Part shown: piece after piece, positions 56,610 to 64,000 of the stretch
Layout of the letters: each line of letters opens with the position of its first letter
Numbering within the stretch: the first letter of the stretch is position 1
NCBI RefSeq assembly: GCF_030124145.1
Contig: NZ_JASKMS010000034.1
Span: 1 to 64,000, forward strand
Length of the DNA stretch: 64,000 nt
Source: Streptomyces sp. 378
Lineage (GTDB): Bacteria; Actinomycetota; Actinomycetes; Streptomycetales; Streptomycetaceae
Direction: 5' to 3'
Notes under the pieces: generated by a model
Databases searched by the model: none
What the model was told of the DNA's origin: nothing
What the model saw: the letters and a program-made list of their open reading frames with translations, nothing else
Program-made: the position numbers and the translations under genes

Positions 56610-57902
56610 TCAGTCCACTGACACCGGCACGCGGTGACCCACGCCACGTGCGACGGTCCGGCCGTTGCCCCGCGCCGCGAGCCGGGAACGCAGCGCCAGG
56701 AGGGTCACCAGGGCCAGCACCGCGCCGCCCATGGGCACCAGGAAACCGGCGCCCGACCAGAACCGGTCCTCCAGTTGTCCGGCCACGGTGACGGCGGCGG
56801 CCTGGCCGAGCGCGACCGCTCCGGTCAGCCAGGTGAAGGCCTCGGTGCGGGCGCCGGCAGCGACCAGGCTCTCGACCAGGGTGTAGCCGGTGATCAGGGC
56901 GGGCGCGATGCACATGCCGACCAGCAGGCCGAGGCCGGCGAGGACCGGCACCGAGTGGGCGGCCCACAGGCCCGAGGCGGTGAGGGCGAGCGCCGTGTAG
57001 CCGACGACCAGGCGGCGCTGCGGGGCCGCCTTCCAGGCGATCGCGCCGCAGACCACGCCGGAGAGCATGTTGCCCGCGGCGAAGACGCCGTAGAGGACGC
57101 CGTTCAGGCCCGGCTCGCCGATCGACTCGGTGAACGCGGCCAGCGACACCTGCATGCCGCCGAAGACGGTGCCGATGCCCAGGAAGGTCACGATCAGCAC
57201 GCGCACCCCGGGGACGCGCAGGGCCGAAACGTGCTCCACGCGCGCGTGCCCGCTCGGGGCGACCGAGGGCTGGGTGCTCTTCTGCGCGGCGAACAGCAGA
57301 CCGCCGACCAGGGTCAGCGAGGCCTCGGTGACGAGTCCGGCGGCCGGGTCGACGGCCGTGCACAGGGCGGTGGCCAGCAGCGGTCCGACCACGAAGGTCA
57401 GTTCGTCGGTGACGGACTCGAAGGCCGCCGCGGTGGTCATCAGCGGCGAGTCCTTGAGCTTCACGCCCCAGCGGGCCCGCACCATCGGGCCGACCTGCGG
57501 CACCGAGGCGCCGGTCGGCACGGCCGCCGCGAACACCGCCCACAGGGGCGCGTCCAGCAGCGCGAGCGCGGTGAGCGTCAGCCCGGACAGCGCGTGCAGC
57601 AGCACTCCGGGGATCAGCACGATCCGCTGCCCGTAGCGGTCGGCGAGGCGGCCGCTGTAGGGCGCGAACAGGGCCATGGAGACACCGGTGACGGCCGCGG
57701 CGGCGCCCGCCGCTCCGTACGAGCCGGTGGTGTGCTGCACCAGCAGCACGATGGAGATGGTCAGCATCGCGAACGGCTGGCGTGCCGCGAAACCGGGGAG
57801 CAGGAACGCCCAGGCGCCGCGGGTGCGCAGCAGCCGGCCGTATCCCGGGCGGGCGGAAGCCGACGGGTTCTCCGACGCCTTCGAGGTGACCGTGGACGCC
57901 AC
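56610..57902 (-). CDS. MFS transporter (12 TM)
   Basis: A 430-aa transporter with about 12 membrane segments and motif A-like PYSGRLADRYGQRIVLIPG. Likely an efflux permease; substrate unknown. GTG start 57902 with GAAAGG upstream. Found before the FmdB gene on the same strand. Confidence 0.87.
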   Translation of the reverse strand: MASTVTSKASENPSASARPGYGRLLRTRGAWAFLLPGFAARQPFAMLTISIVLLVQHTTGSYGAAGAAAAVTGVSMALFAPYSGRLADRYGQRIVLIPGVLLHALSGLTLTALALLDAPLWAVFAAAVPTGASVPQVGPMVRARWGVKLKDSPLMTTAAAFESVTDELTFVVGPLLATALCTAVDPAAGLVTEASLTLVGGLLFAAQKSTQPSVAPSGHARVEHVSALRVPGVRVLIVTFLGIGTVFGGMQVSLAAFTESIGEPGLNGVLYGVFAAGNMLSGVVCGAIAWKAAPQRRLVVGYTALALTASGLWAAHSVPVLAGLGLLVGMCIAPALITGYTLVESLVAAGARTEAFTWLTGAVALGQAAAVTVAGQLEDRFWSGAGFLVPMGGAVLALVTLLALRSRLAARGNGRTVARGVGHRVPVSVD

Positions 57903-58115
57903 GGCCCGTGCCTTTCTGCCGCCTGGTAGCGCGGCCCCGTGGGGGGCGGCGCCGAGAGCTGTCCTCTTGCGCGGAACTGCGGTAGATGCCGGGGCCCGGT
58001 GAGGAGGGGTGTCCCGACCGCCATACGGTCGCGCCAGCTCTGCGTCAGGCAGAGTTGGTTCGATCTGGGTAACGCCTTCATCGTACAGGGATCAAGGGCT
58101 CGCACGCCTGTGAAA

Positions 58116-58138
58116 GTGAGCACCATGGAGGTGCTCAC
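58116..58138. promoter_or_regulatory. Palindrome between antiporter and MFS genes
   Basis: GTGAGCACC-ATGGA-GGTGCTCAC, a perfect 9-bp inverted repeat in the 278-bp gap; may be an operator for the MFS gene or a terminator for the antiporter gene. Confidence 0.45.
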
Positions 58139-58180
58139 CCTGTCAATCGCAAACGGTGCGAAATGCCCCCCACCGGCCCC

Positions 58181-59680
58181 TCACCGGCTCGCCCCGCCCG
58201 TCCCCAGCCAGCCGGCCAGCTTGCCGCCGTGCCCCACGGCCCGCAGCCGTTTCTCGGTGGCGTCCCGGACGGGGTCCGTGGCGATGACGAGCAGCTCGTC
58301 CTCCCGCTGCAATATCGTCGTCGGCAGCGGGACGAAGGATTCGCCCCCGCGCACGATCAGCGTCACGGCGGCGCCGTGCGGCAACCGCAGTTCGCCCACC
58401 TCCACGCCGTGCATCTTCGATCCGTGGGGGATCGCCACGGACAGCAGATGCCCGCGCAGCCGCTCCAGCGGCGCCGACTCGATGCCGAGGTCGGCGGCCT
58501 CCGAGCCGTCCCCGAGGCGCAGCTTGCGGCCCAGCCAGGGCAGCGTCGGGCCCTGGACCAGGGTGTAGACGACGACCAGCACGAAGACGATGTTGAAGAT
58601 CCGGCGGCTGGCGTCGACGCCCTCCACCATCGGGATGGTCGCCAGGATGATGGGCACGGCTCCGCGCAGCCCCGCCCAGGACATCAGTGTCTGCTCCTGC
58701 CACGGCACCCGGAACGGCGACAGGCACAGGATCACGCTCAGCGGCCGCGCCACCACGGTCAGCACCAGCCCGATCACGAGGGCGGGCACGATGGTGTCGC
58801 CCAGCTCGTGCGGGGTGACCAGCAGGCCGAGCAGGACGAACATGCCGATCTGGGCCATCCAGCCGAGGCCGTCGGCGAAGCCGCGGGTGGCCGGCCAGTG
58901 CGGCAGCCGGGCGTTGCCCATCACCATCGCGGCGAGGTACACCGCGAGGAAGCCGCTGCCGTGGGCCAGCGCGCCCGCCGCGTACGCCACCACGGCGATC
59001 GCCATGACGGCGATCGGGTAGAGGCCGGAGGCGGGCAGCGCCACGTGCCTGAGCCCCAGGGAGCCCAGCCAGCCCACCGCGAGCCCGATGGCCGCGCCGA
59101 TGGCCAGCTCCAGCAGGATCACGCCCAGCAGCACGTACCACTGCTCGACCGGGCCCGCCGTGGACAGGGACACCACGAGGATGACCACCGGGGCGTCGTT
59201 GAAGCCGGACTCCGCCTCCAGCGTGCCCGTCACGCGTGCGGGCAGGGGGATCTTGCGCAGCACGGAGAACACCGCCGCCGCGTCGGTCGAGGAGACGACC
59301 GCCCCGATGATCAGCGCCTGCCGCCACTCCAGCCCGATCAGATAGTGCGCGGCCGACGCCGTGACCCCGACGCTCACCGCGACACCGGCCAGCGCCAGCA
59401 CGGAGGCCGATGGCAGGACCGGCTTGATCTCCTTCCACTTCGTGCCCAGACCGCCCTCGGCCAGGATCACGACCAGGGCCGCGTATCCGATGACCTGGGT
59501 CAGTTCGGCGTTGTCGAAGTGGATGTCGCCCACGCCGTCCTGGCCCATGGCGACGCCGATCCCCAGGTACACGAGCAGGCTGGGGAGCCCGCTGCGCGAG
59601 GAGATCCGTACCGCTGCGACGGCGATGAGCAGGACGAGCGAGCAGACGAGCAGGAGCTGGTTGAGGTGGTGAACAGTCAG
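58181..59680 (-). CDS. Potassium/proton antiporter (CPA1, NhaP2-like) with TrkA-C
   Basis: About 499 aa. Roughly twelve membrane segments of the Na+/H+ exchanger fold with VVSSTDAAAVFSVLR and ESGFNDAPVVI (the ND ion site), then a C-terminal TrkA-C domain (MHGVEVGELRLPHGAAVTLIVRGGE). Exports K+ or Na+ in exchange for protons. The homologous start is TVHHLNQLLLV; the codon before it is CTG 59680, with GGGAAGGA eight bases upstream. An in-frame GTG at 59710 is the alternative. Confidence 0.9.
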   Translation of the reverse strand: MTVHHLNQLLLVCSLVLLIAVAAVRISSRSGLPSLLVYLGIGVAMGQDGVGDIHFDNAELTQVIGYAALVVILAEGGLGTKWKEIKPVLPSASVLALAGVAVSVGVTASAAHYLIGLEWRQALIIGAVVSSTDAAAVFSVLRKIPLPARVTGTLEAESGFNDAPVVILVVSLSTAGPVEQWYVLLGVILLELAIGAAIGLAVGWLGSLGLRHVALPASGLYPIAVMAIAVVAYAAGALAHGSGFLAVYLAAMVMGNARLPHWPATRGFADGLGWMAQIGMFVLLGLLVTPHELGDTIVPALVIGLVLTVVARPLSVILCLSPFRVPWQEQTLMSWAGLRGAVPIILATIPMVEGVDASRRIFNIVFVLVVVYTLVQGPTLPWLGRKLRLGDGSEAADLGIESAPLERLRGHLLSVAIPHGSKMHGVEVGELRLPHGAAVTLIVRGGESFVPLPTTILQREDELLVIATDPVRDATEKRLRAVGHGGKLAGWLGTGGASR

Positions 59681-59710
59681 CGGCCGAATCCTTCCCTGGC
59701 CCGCACGCAC

Positions 59711-59948
59711 GCGCGTGTGGGCTCACGTACATCGCACATGAAGCTGTGGCGCATCGCGCCAACTACTTCGTTACCTTACCTAACTCTTGACGATTTCTTG
59801 ACACTTCTTGGGGCAAGATCGAACGTCCGTCCGCGCCGGTTCCCGACTCCGCGTCAAGGGGCGCAAGGCCCTGCGCCTATCGTTGCTCCAGCGCTCAGTT
59901 AAAAGCACAGCCGAACCTGCCGCTCGCGTTAGGACAGCAAGGACAGCG
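59711..59948. promoter_or_regulatory. Divergent promoter region, antiporter / penicillin acylase
   Basis: Holds two TTGAC(A/G) boxes (59786-59791, 59797-59802) pointing to the acylase gene and the unusual stretch TTACCTTACCTAACTC, which partly recalls a DmdR iron box on the other strand. No gene. Confidence 0.35.
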
Positions 59949-62786
59949 ATGCCCCCCAACACCACCGCCTCCACGGGTCAGCAGCCCGGCAAGTCCGGCA
60001 GGAGAAAGGGGCGCAAAGCCCGCCTTTTCGTGCTCGTCCTGGTGCTGGCCCTCATCGGGGGCGTGGCCTACGGGTCGTACTGGTCCATCAGTACCGTCCG
60101 GGCCTCCTTCCCGCAGACCAAGGGCACCCTCACCCTGAAGGGCCTCTCGGGTCCCGTCGAGGTCAAGCGCGACGACTACGGCATCCCGCAGATCTACGCC
60201 TCCTCGGACGCGGACCTGTTCATGGCGCAGGGCTACGTCCAGGCGCAGGACCGGTTCTACGAGATGGACGTCCGCCGCCACATGGCCTCGGGACGGCTGT
60301 CGGAGATGTTCGGCACGAGCCAGGTCGACAACGACGAGTTCCTGCGCACCCTCGGCTGGGACCGGGTCGCCAAGCAGGAGTACGACACCAAGCTGTCGGC
60401 CACCACGAAGAAGTACCTCCGGGCGTACGCGGAGGGAGTCAACTCCTACCTCCAGGGCAAGGACGGCGAGGACATCTCCCTGGAGTACGCGGCGCTGGGC
60501 TTCACCAACGACTACAAGCCGGAGAAGTGGACCCCGGTCGACTCGATCTCCTGGCTGAAGGCGATGGCCTGGGACCTGCGCGGCAACATGCAGGACGAGA
60601 TCGACCGCGCCCTGCTCACCAGCCGCCTCGGCCCGAAGCAGATCGCCGACCTGTACCCGCGGTACCCGTACAACCGGAACAAGGCCATCGTCCAGGAGGG
60701 CCAGTACAACGAGCTGACCCAGGCGTTCGAACAGGGCGGCACGTCCGGCACGAGCGGGACCGGCGGCACCTCCACCGGCACCGCGGGCACGGCGTCCGGC
60801 GGCTCCGGGACGTCGGGCGCCGCCTCGGGCACGTCCGGCACGGCCGGCGCGAGCGGCACCGCCTCCGGAGCCTCGGGCACCGCGGGCCTGGACAGCCAGC
60901 TCGGCGGCCTGACCCGGGTCCTGGACGACCTCCCGCCGGCCGTCGGCGTGAACGGCGACGGCATCGGCTCCAACTCCTGGGTCGTGGGCGGGAAGTACAC
61001 CATCACCGGCAAGCCGCTGCTGGCCAACGACCCGCACCTGTCGCCGTCCCTGCCGTCGGTCTGGTACCAGATGGGCCTGCACTGCCGCAGCGTCTCCAGC
61101 GCGTGCCAGTACGACGTCAGCGGCTACACCTTCGCCGGCATGCCGGGCGTGATAATCGGTCACAACCAGGACATCGCCTGGGGCATGACCAACTCCGGCG
61201 TCGACGTCACGGATCTCTACCTGGAGAAGATCACCGGCAACGGCTACCTCTACGACGGCAAGGTCAAGCCCTTCGAGACCCGCGAGGAGACCATCAAGGT
61301 CGCCGGCGGCGAGCCGAAGAAGATCGTCGTCCGCGAGACCAACAACGGGCCCCTGCTGTCCGACCGCGACGAGGAGCTCGTGAAGGTCGGCAAGAAGGCC
61401 ACCGTCGACACCGCCGCACCCGACAGGGGCGACGGCTACGGCGTCGCGCTGCGCTGGACCGCGCTGCAGCCCGGCACCACCATGGACGCCGTCTTCGCCA
61501 TGAACAGGGCGAAGGACTGGACCGACTTCCGCAAGGCCGCCGCGCAGTTCGAGGTGCCTTCGCAGAACCTGATCTACGCCGACACCGAGAACAACATCGG
61601 CTACACGCTGCCGGGGAAGATCCCCCTGCGCGAGGAGAGCGACAACGGCTCCATCCCGGCGCCCGGCTGGGACCCGAAGTACCGCTGGACCGGCTACATC
61701 CCGCAGGGCGCGCTGCCCTACGAGTACAACCCGGACCGCGACTACATCGTCACCGCCAACCAGGCCGTGATCGACCCGGACGAGTACCCGTACACGCTCA
61801 CCACGGACTGGGGCTACGGCGCGCGCAGCCAGCGGATCACCGACCTGATCCAGTCGAAGATCAAGGACGGCGGCAAGATCTCCACGGACGACATGCGTCA
61901 GATGCAGCTGGACAACAGCAGCGAGATCGCCCGGCTGCTGGTGCCCACGCTGCTGAAGATCGACCCCGGGAACAAGGACGTCCGCGAGGCGCAGAAGCTC
62001 CTCGAGGGCTGGGACTACACCCAGGACGCCGACTCGGCGGCAGCGGCCTACTTCAACGCCGTCTGGCGCAACATCCTCAAGCTCGCCTTCGGCAACAAGC
62101 TGCCCAAGGAGCTGCGGCCCAAGGGCCAGTGCCTGTGGGTCGAGCCGGTCAACATCACCGGCCCCGCCGACGAGGCCGAGAAGGTCCGCGAGTGCGGTCA
62201 GCGCGACCCCGAGCGGGCGCAGCCGGACGGCGGCGACCGCTGGTTCGAGGTGGTCCGGGGGCTCATGAGCCAGCCGGACAGCGACTGGTGGAAGACGCCC
62301 GAGGTGAGCAAGAGCCGCCCCGGCGCCGACAACCGCGACGACCTCTTCAAGCGGGCCATGATCGACGCACGCTGGGAGCTGACCGCCAAGCTCGGCAAGG
62401 ACATCGACTCCTGGAGCTGGGGCCGGCTGCACCGCCTGTTCCTGAAGAACCAGACCCTCGGCACCGCGGGTCCCGGCTTCGTCCGGTACGCCCTCAACCG
62501 CGGCCCCTGGGAGCTCGGCGGCGGCGAGGCCACGGTCAACGCGACCGGCTGGAACGCGGCCGGCGGCTACGGGGTGGTGTGGGTGCCGTCCATGCGGATG
62601 GTGGTGAACCTCGGCGACCTCGACAAGTCCCGCTGGATCAACCTCACCGGCGCCTCCGGGCACGCCTACAACGCCCACTACGTCGACCAGACCGACAAGT
62701 GGGCCGACGGCGAGCTGCTGCCCTGGTCGTTCTCGGACCAGGCGGTCGAGAAGAGCACGGCCGACAAGCTGGTGCTCAGACCGTGA
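59949..62786 (+). CDS. Penicillin acylase-family secreted enzyme
   Basis: A 945-aa Ntn hydrolase. An N-terminal membrane/signal segment (ARLFVLVLVLALIGGVAYGSYW) is followed by the alpha chain, a Gly/Ser/Thr/Ala low-complexity spacer (about residues 262-318), and the beta chain starting at the nucleophile S341 in GIGSNSWVVGG. LLANDPHL and GVDVTDLYLEK follow as in other acylases. Self-cleavage removes the spacer. It may hydrolyse acyl-homoserine lactones, beta-lactams or lipopeptide acyl groups. AAGGA before ATG 59949. Confidence 0.93.
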   Translation: MPPNTTASTGQQPGKSGRRKGRKARLFVLVLVLALIGGVAYGSYWSISTVRASFPQTKGTLTLKGLSGPVEVKRDDYGIPQIYASSDADLFMAQGYVQAQDRFYEMDVRRHMASGRLSEMFGTSQVDNDEFLRTLGWDRVAKQEYDTKLSATTKKYLRAYAEGVNSYLQGKDGEDISLEYAALGFTNDYKPEKWTPVDSISWLKAMAWDLRGNMQDEIDRALLTSRLGPKQIADLYPRYPYNRNKAIVQEGQYNELTQAFEQGGTSGTSGTGGTSTGTAGTASGGSGTSGAASGTSGTAGASGTASGASGTAGLDSQLGGLTRVLDDLPPAVGVNGDGIGSNSWVVGGKYTITGKPLLANDPHLSPSLPSVWYQMGLHCRSVSSACQYDVSGYTFAGMPGVIIGHNQDIAWGMTNSGVDVTDLYLEKITGNGYLYDGKVKPFETREETIKVAGGEPKKIVVRETNNGPLLSDRDEELVKVGKKATVDTAAPDRGDGYGVALRWTALQPGTTMDAVFAMNRAKDWTDFRKAAAQFEVPSQNLIYADTENNIGYTLPGKIPLREESDNGSIPAPGWDPKYRWTGYIPQGALPYEYNPDRDYIVTANQAVIDPDEYPYTLTTDWGYGARSQRITDLIQSKIKDGGKISTDDMRQMQLDNSSEIARLLVPTLLKIDPGNKDVREAQKLLEGWDYTQDADSAAAAYFNAVWRNILKLAFGNKLPKELRPKGQCLWVEPVNITGPADEAEKVRECGQRDPERAQPDGGDRWFEVVRGLMSQPDSDWWKTPEVSKSRPGADNRDDLFKRAMIDARWELTAKLGKDIDSWSWGRLHRLFLKNQTLGTAGPGFVRYALNRGPWELGGGEATVNATGWNAAGGYGVVWVPSMRMVVNLGDLDKSRWINLTGASGHAYNAHYVDQTDKWADGELLPWSFSDQAVEKSTADKLVLRP
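60727..60893 (+). repeat. Low-complexity GGCACG(T)CCGG-rich stretch in acylase gene
   Basis: Repeats of GGCACGTCCGGC-type units encode the SGTSGT-type spacer between acylase chains; prone to length change. Confidence 0.7.
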
Positions 62787-62807
62787 GCCGCTGACACCGG
62801 CAGCCGT

Positions 62808-62837
62808 AGGGCCCTCCACGCACGCGTGGAGGGCCCT
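62808..62837. terminator. Terminator between acylase and cyclo-ligase genes
   Basis: Perfect 13-bp stem AGGGCCCTCCACG / CGTGGAGGGCCCT with a CACG loop, followed by TT. Serves both converging genes. Confidence 0.8.
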
Positions 62838-62843
62838 TTCGCG

Positions 62844-63467
62844 TCAGGACTCCGGCCGGAACCGCCGCACCCCCGACGGTGTCACCACCGCGTGCACGGG
62901 CCGGTCGTGCGGCTCCTCCGGGACGTGCTCGACGACCTCGAAGTCGTACAGCAGCACCACCAGGGCGGGGTGGGCGCCCGCCCGCTCCAGCCGTTCCAGG
63001 ACCCGGTCGTACGAGCCGCCGCCCCGCCCGAGCCGCATCCCGCGCGCGTCGACCGCGAGCCCCGGCAGCAGCACGGCGTCGGCGGTGGTCACGGCGTCCG
63101 GCCCGAGGCGCTCGCCCGCGGGCTCGAACAGGGCCATGCGGCCACCGTGCCGGACACGCGCGAGCGCGCCCTCTCCCTCGTACTCGCCCCAGTCGAGGTC
63201 GTTGTCGGGCAGCAGGGCCGGCAGCAGCACGCGCACGCCCCGGGCGCGCAGCGTGTCCAGGAGCGCGAACGTGCCGGGTTCACTCCCCACCGAGACGTAC
63301 GCCGCCACCGTCCGGGCCCGCGCCAACTCGGGCAGCTCCAGCGCCCGCCCGGCCAGCGCGGCCGACGTTTCCCGCAGGTCACCCGCCGTCAACCTGCTTC
63401 TCACCGCGAGGATCTCGCGCCGCAAACTCCGCTTGTCAGGCTCGCCCGGACGTGCGATGGACCTCAA
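62844..63467 (-). CDS. 5-formyltetrahydrofolate cyclo-ligase
   Basis: A ~207-aa enzyme converting 5-formyl-THF to 5,10-methenyl-THF with ATP. Visible features are DKRSLRREILAVRSRL, YVSVGSEPGTFALLD and the nucleotide loop GMRLGRGGGSYDRVLERL. Start TTG 63467 is preferred (GGGAG six bases before); ATG 63533 would add 22 residues. Divergent from galU. Confidence 0.9.
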   Translation of the reverse strand: MRSIARPGEPDKRSLRREILAVRSRLTAGDLRETSAALAGRALELPELARARTVAAYVSVGSEPGTFALLDTLRARGVRVLLPALLPDNDLDWGEYEGEGALARVRHGGRMALFEPAGERLGPDAVTTADAVLLPGLAVDARGMRLGRGGGSYDRVLERLERAGAHPALVVLLYDFEVVEHVPEEPHDRPVHAVVTPSGVRRFRPES

Positions 63468-63560
63468 TGGTTGCTCCCGTACCGTCGCAATACGCTCATA
63501 TGAGCGCCTATGAACCGGAGCCGCAGATTCCATCCAAAGGCACCGGTTAGGGTGGCGGAC

Positions 63561-64000
63561 ATGACTCAGTCGCACCCTCGGATCAGCAAGGCTGTCATTC
63601 CCGCAGCAGGCCTCGGCACCCGGTTTCTGCCGGCCACCAAAGCCACTCCCAAGGAGATGCTGCCGGTCGTGGACAAGCCCGCGATCCAGTACGTGGTCGA
63701 GGAGGCCGTCGCGGCGGGTCTCGACGACGTCCTCATGGTGACGGGCCGCAACAAGCGCCCCCTCGAGGACCACTTCGACCGCAACTACGAGCTGGAATCG
63801 GCCCTGCAGAAGAAGGGCGACGCCGGCCGTCTCGCCAAGGTGCAGGAGTCCAGCGACCTCGCGACCATGCACTACGTGCGCCAGGGCGACCCCAAGGGTC
63901 TCGGCCACGCCGTCCTGTGCGCCGCCCCGCACGTGGGGGAGGAGCCCTTCGCGGTCCTCCTCGGCGACGACCTCATCGACCCCCGCGACCCGCTGCTGCA
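63561..64000 (+). CDS. galU: UTP-glucose-1-phosphate uridylyltransferase, 5' part
   Basis: First 146 codons; the gene runs off the window. AAGLGTRFLPATKATPKEML and PVVDKPAIQYVVEEAVAAG are the nucleotide and sugar-phosphate motifs of GalU, with LLGDDLIDP (metal/UTP site) near the end. It makes UDP-glucose for wall and trehalose/glycogen metabolism. ATG 63561 with a weak ribosome site, GGTGG. Confidence 0.94.
   Translation, partial: MTQSHPRISKAVIPAAGLGTRFLPATKATPKEMLPVVDKPAIQYVVEEAVAAGLDDVLMVTGRNKRPLEDHFDRNYELESALQKKGDAGRLAKVQESSDLATMHYVRQGDPKGLGHAVLCAAPHVGEEPFAVLLGDDLIDPRDPLL

Noticed and set aside
59762..59778. DmdR iron box upstream of the antiporter gene
   Set aside because: GAGTTAGGTAAGGTAAC matches only the first half of the consensus and lacks the mirrored half, so not called as a feature.
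59895..62819. 974-aa open frame opposite the penicillin acylase gene
   Set aside because: Mirror of third-position GC bias; composition is V/L/G/R rich without motifs, and the sense gene has catalytic residues.

Overview
High-GC actinobacterial chromosome, almost certainly Streptomyces. The evidence is strong G/C third-position bias, many GTG/TTG starts, pSAM2-type integrative elements, and a chromosomal gene order (hrdD, fruRKA, a YkuD lipoprotein, mscL, a penicillin acylase, galU) that resembles the hrdD-fru region of S. coelicolor as I recall it.

Mobile part (1 to about 31.5 kb). Two actinomycete integrative and conjugative elements (AICEs) lie head to tail beside a tRNA-Arg(CCT) gene (31483-31558, minus strand). 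A 48-bp exact copy of the tRNA 3' half (12374-12421 and 31481-31528) marks the junction between the elements and the right end. Element 1 (start just outside the window, to 12421) has a DUF4265 gene, an Mrr-nuclease/STAND NTPase, an ATPase-Nudix (Pif-like) operon, a KorSA-like GntR regulator, a conserved small regulatory gene, an FtsK-type Tra translocase, spread genes, a rolling-circle Rep, xis and int. Element 2 (12374-31528) has a large NACHT NTPase with pentapeptide repeats, a GntR-YdcF pair, small proteins, a PycTM-type membrane protein, a TraB translocase followed by a CAGGGAG repeat cluster that may be the transfer locus, a C5-methyltransferase-like gene, a Prim-Pol/helicase replication pair, a GCGTCA repeat region, xis, int and a membrane protein. 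The xis-int cassettes are clearly homologous, while the replication, control and cargo modules differ. Both elements carry an AT-richer STAND-class ATPase gene in the same slot at the left end, so the slot looks like a defence-cargo site.

Chromosomal part (31.56-64 kb). A tandem-IclR fusion regulator, an M6-like secreted protease, TetR plus DHA2 exporter, MarR, a LigB-type dioxygenase, a PAT-like acetyltransferase, the sigma factor gene hrdD (with a SigR-type promoter), TetR, a WYL regulator divergent from a second DHA2 exporter, the fructose operon fruR-fruK-fruA, DUF6227, a YkuD L,D-transpeptidase lipoprotein, a P1 peptidase, an LtrA remnant, mscL, a SAF-domain protein, an MTA phosphorylase, an FmdB zinc ribbon, an MFS protein, a K+/H+ antiporter, a penicillin acylase, 5-formyl-THF cyclo-ligase and the start of galU. 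Several intergenic regions here hold tandem repeats or clear operator-like palindromes.
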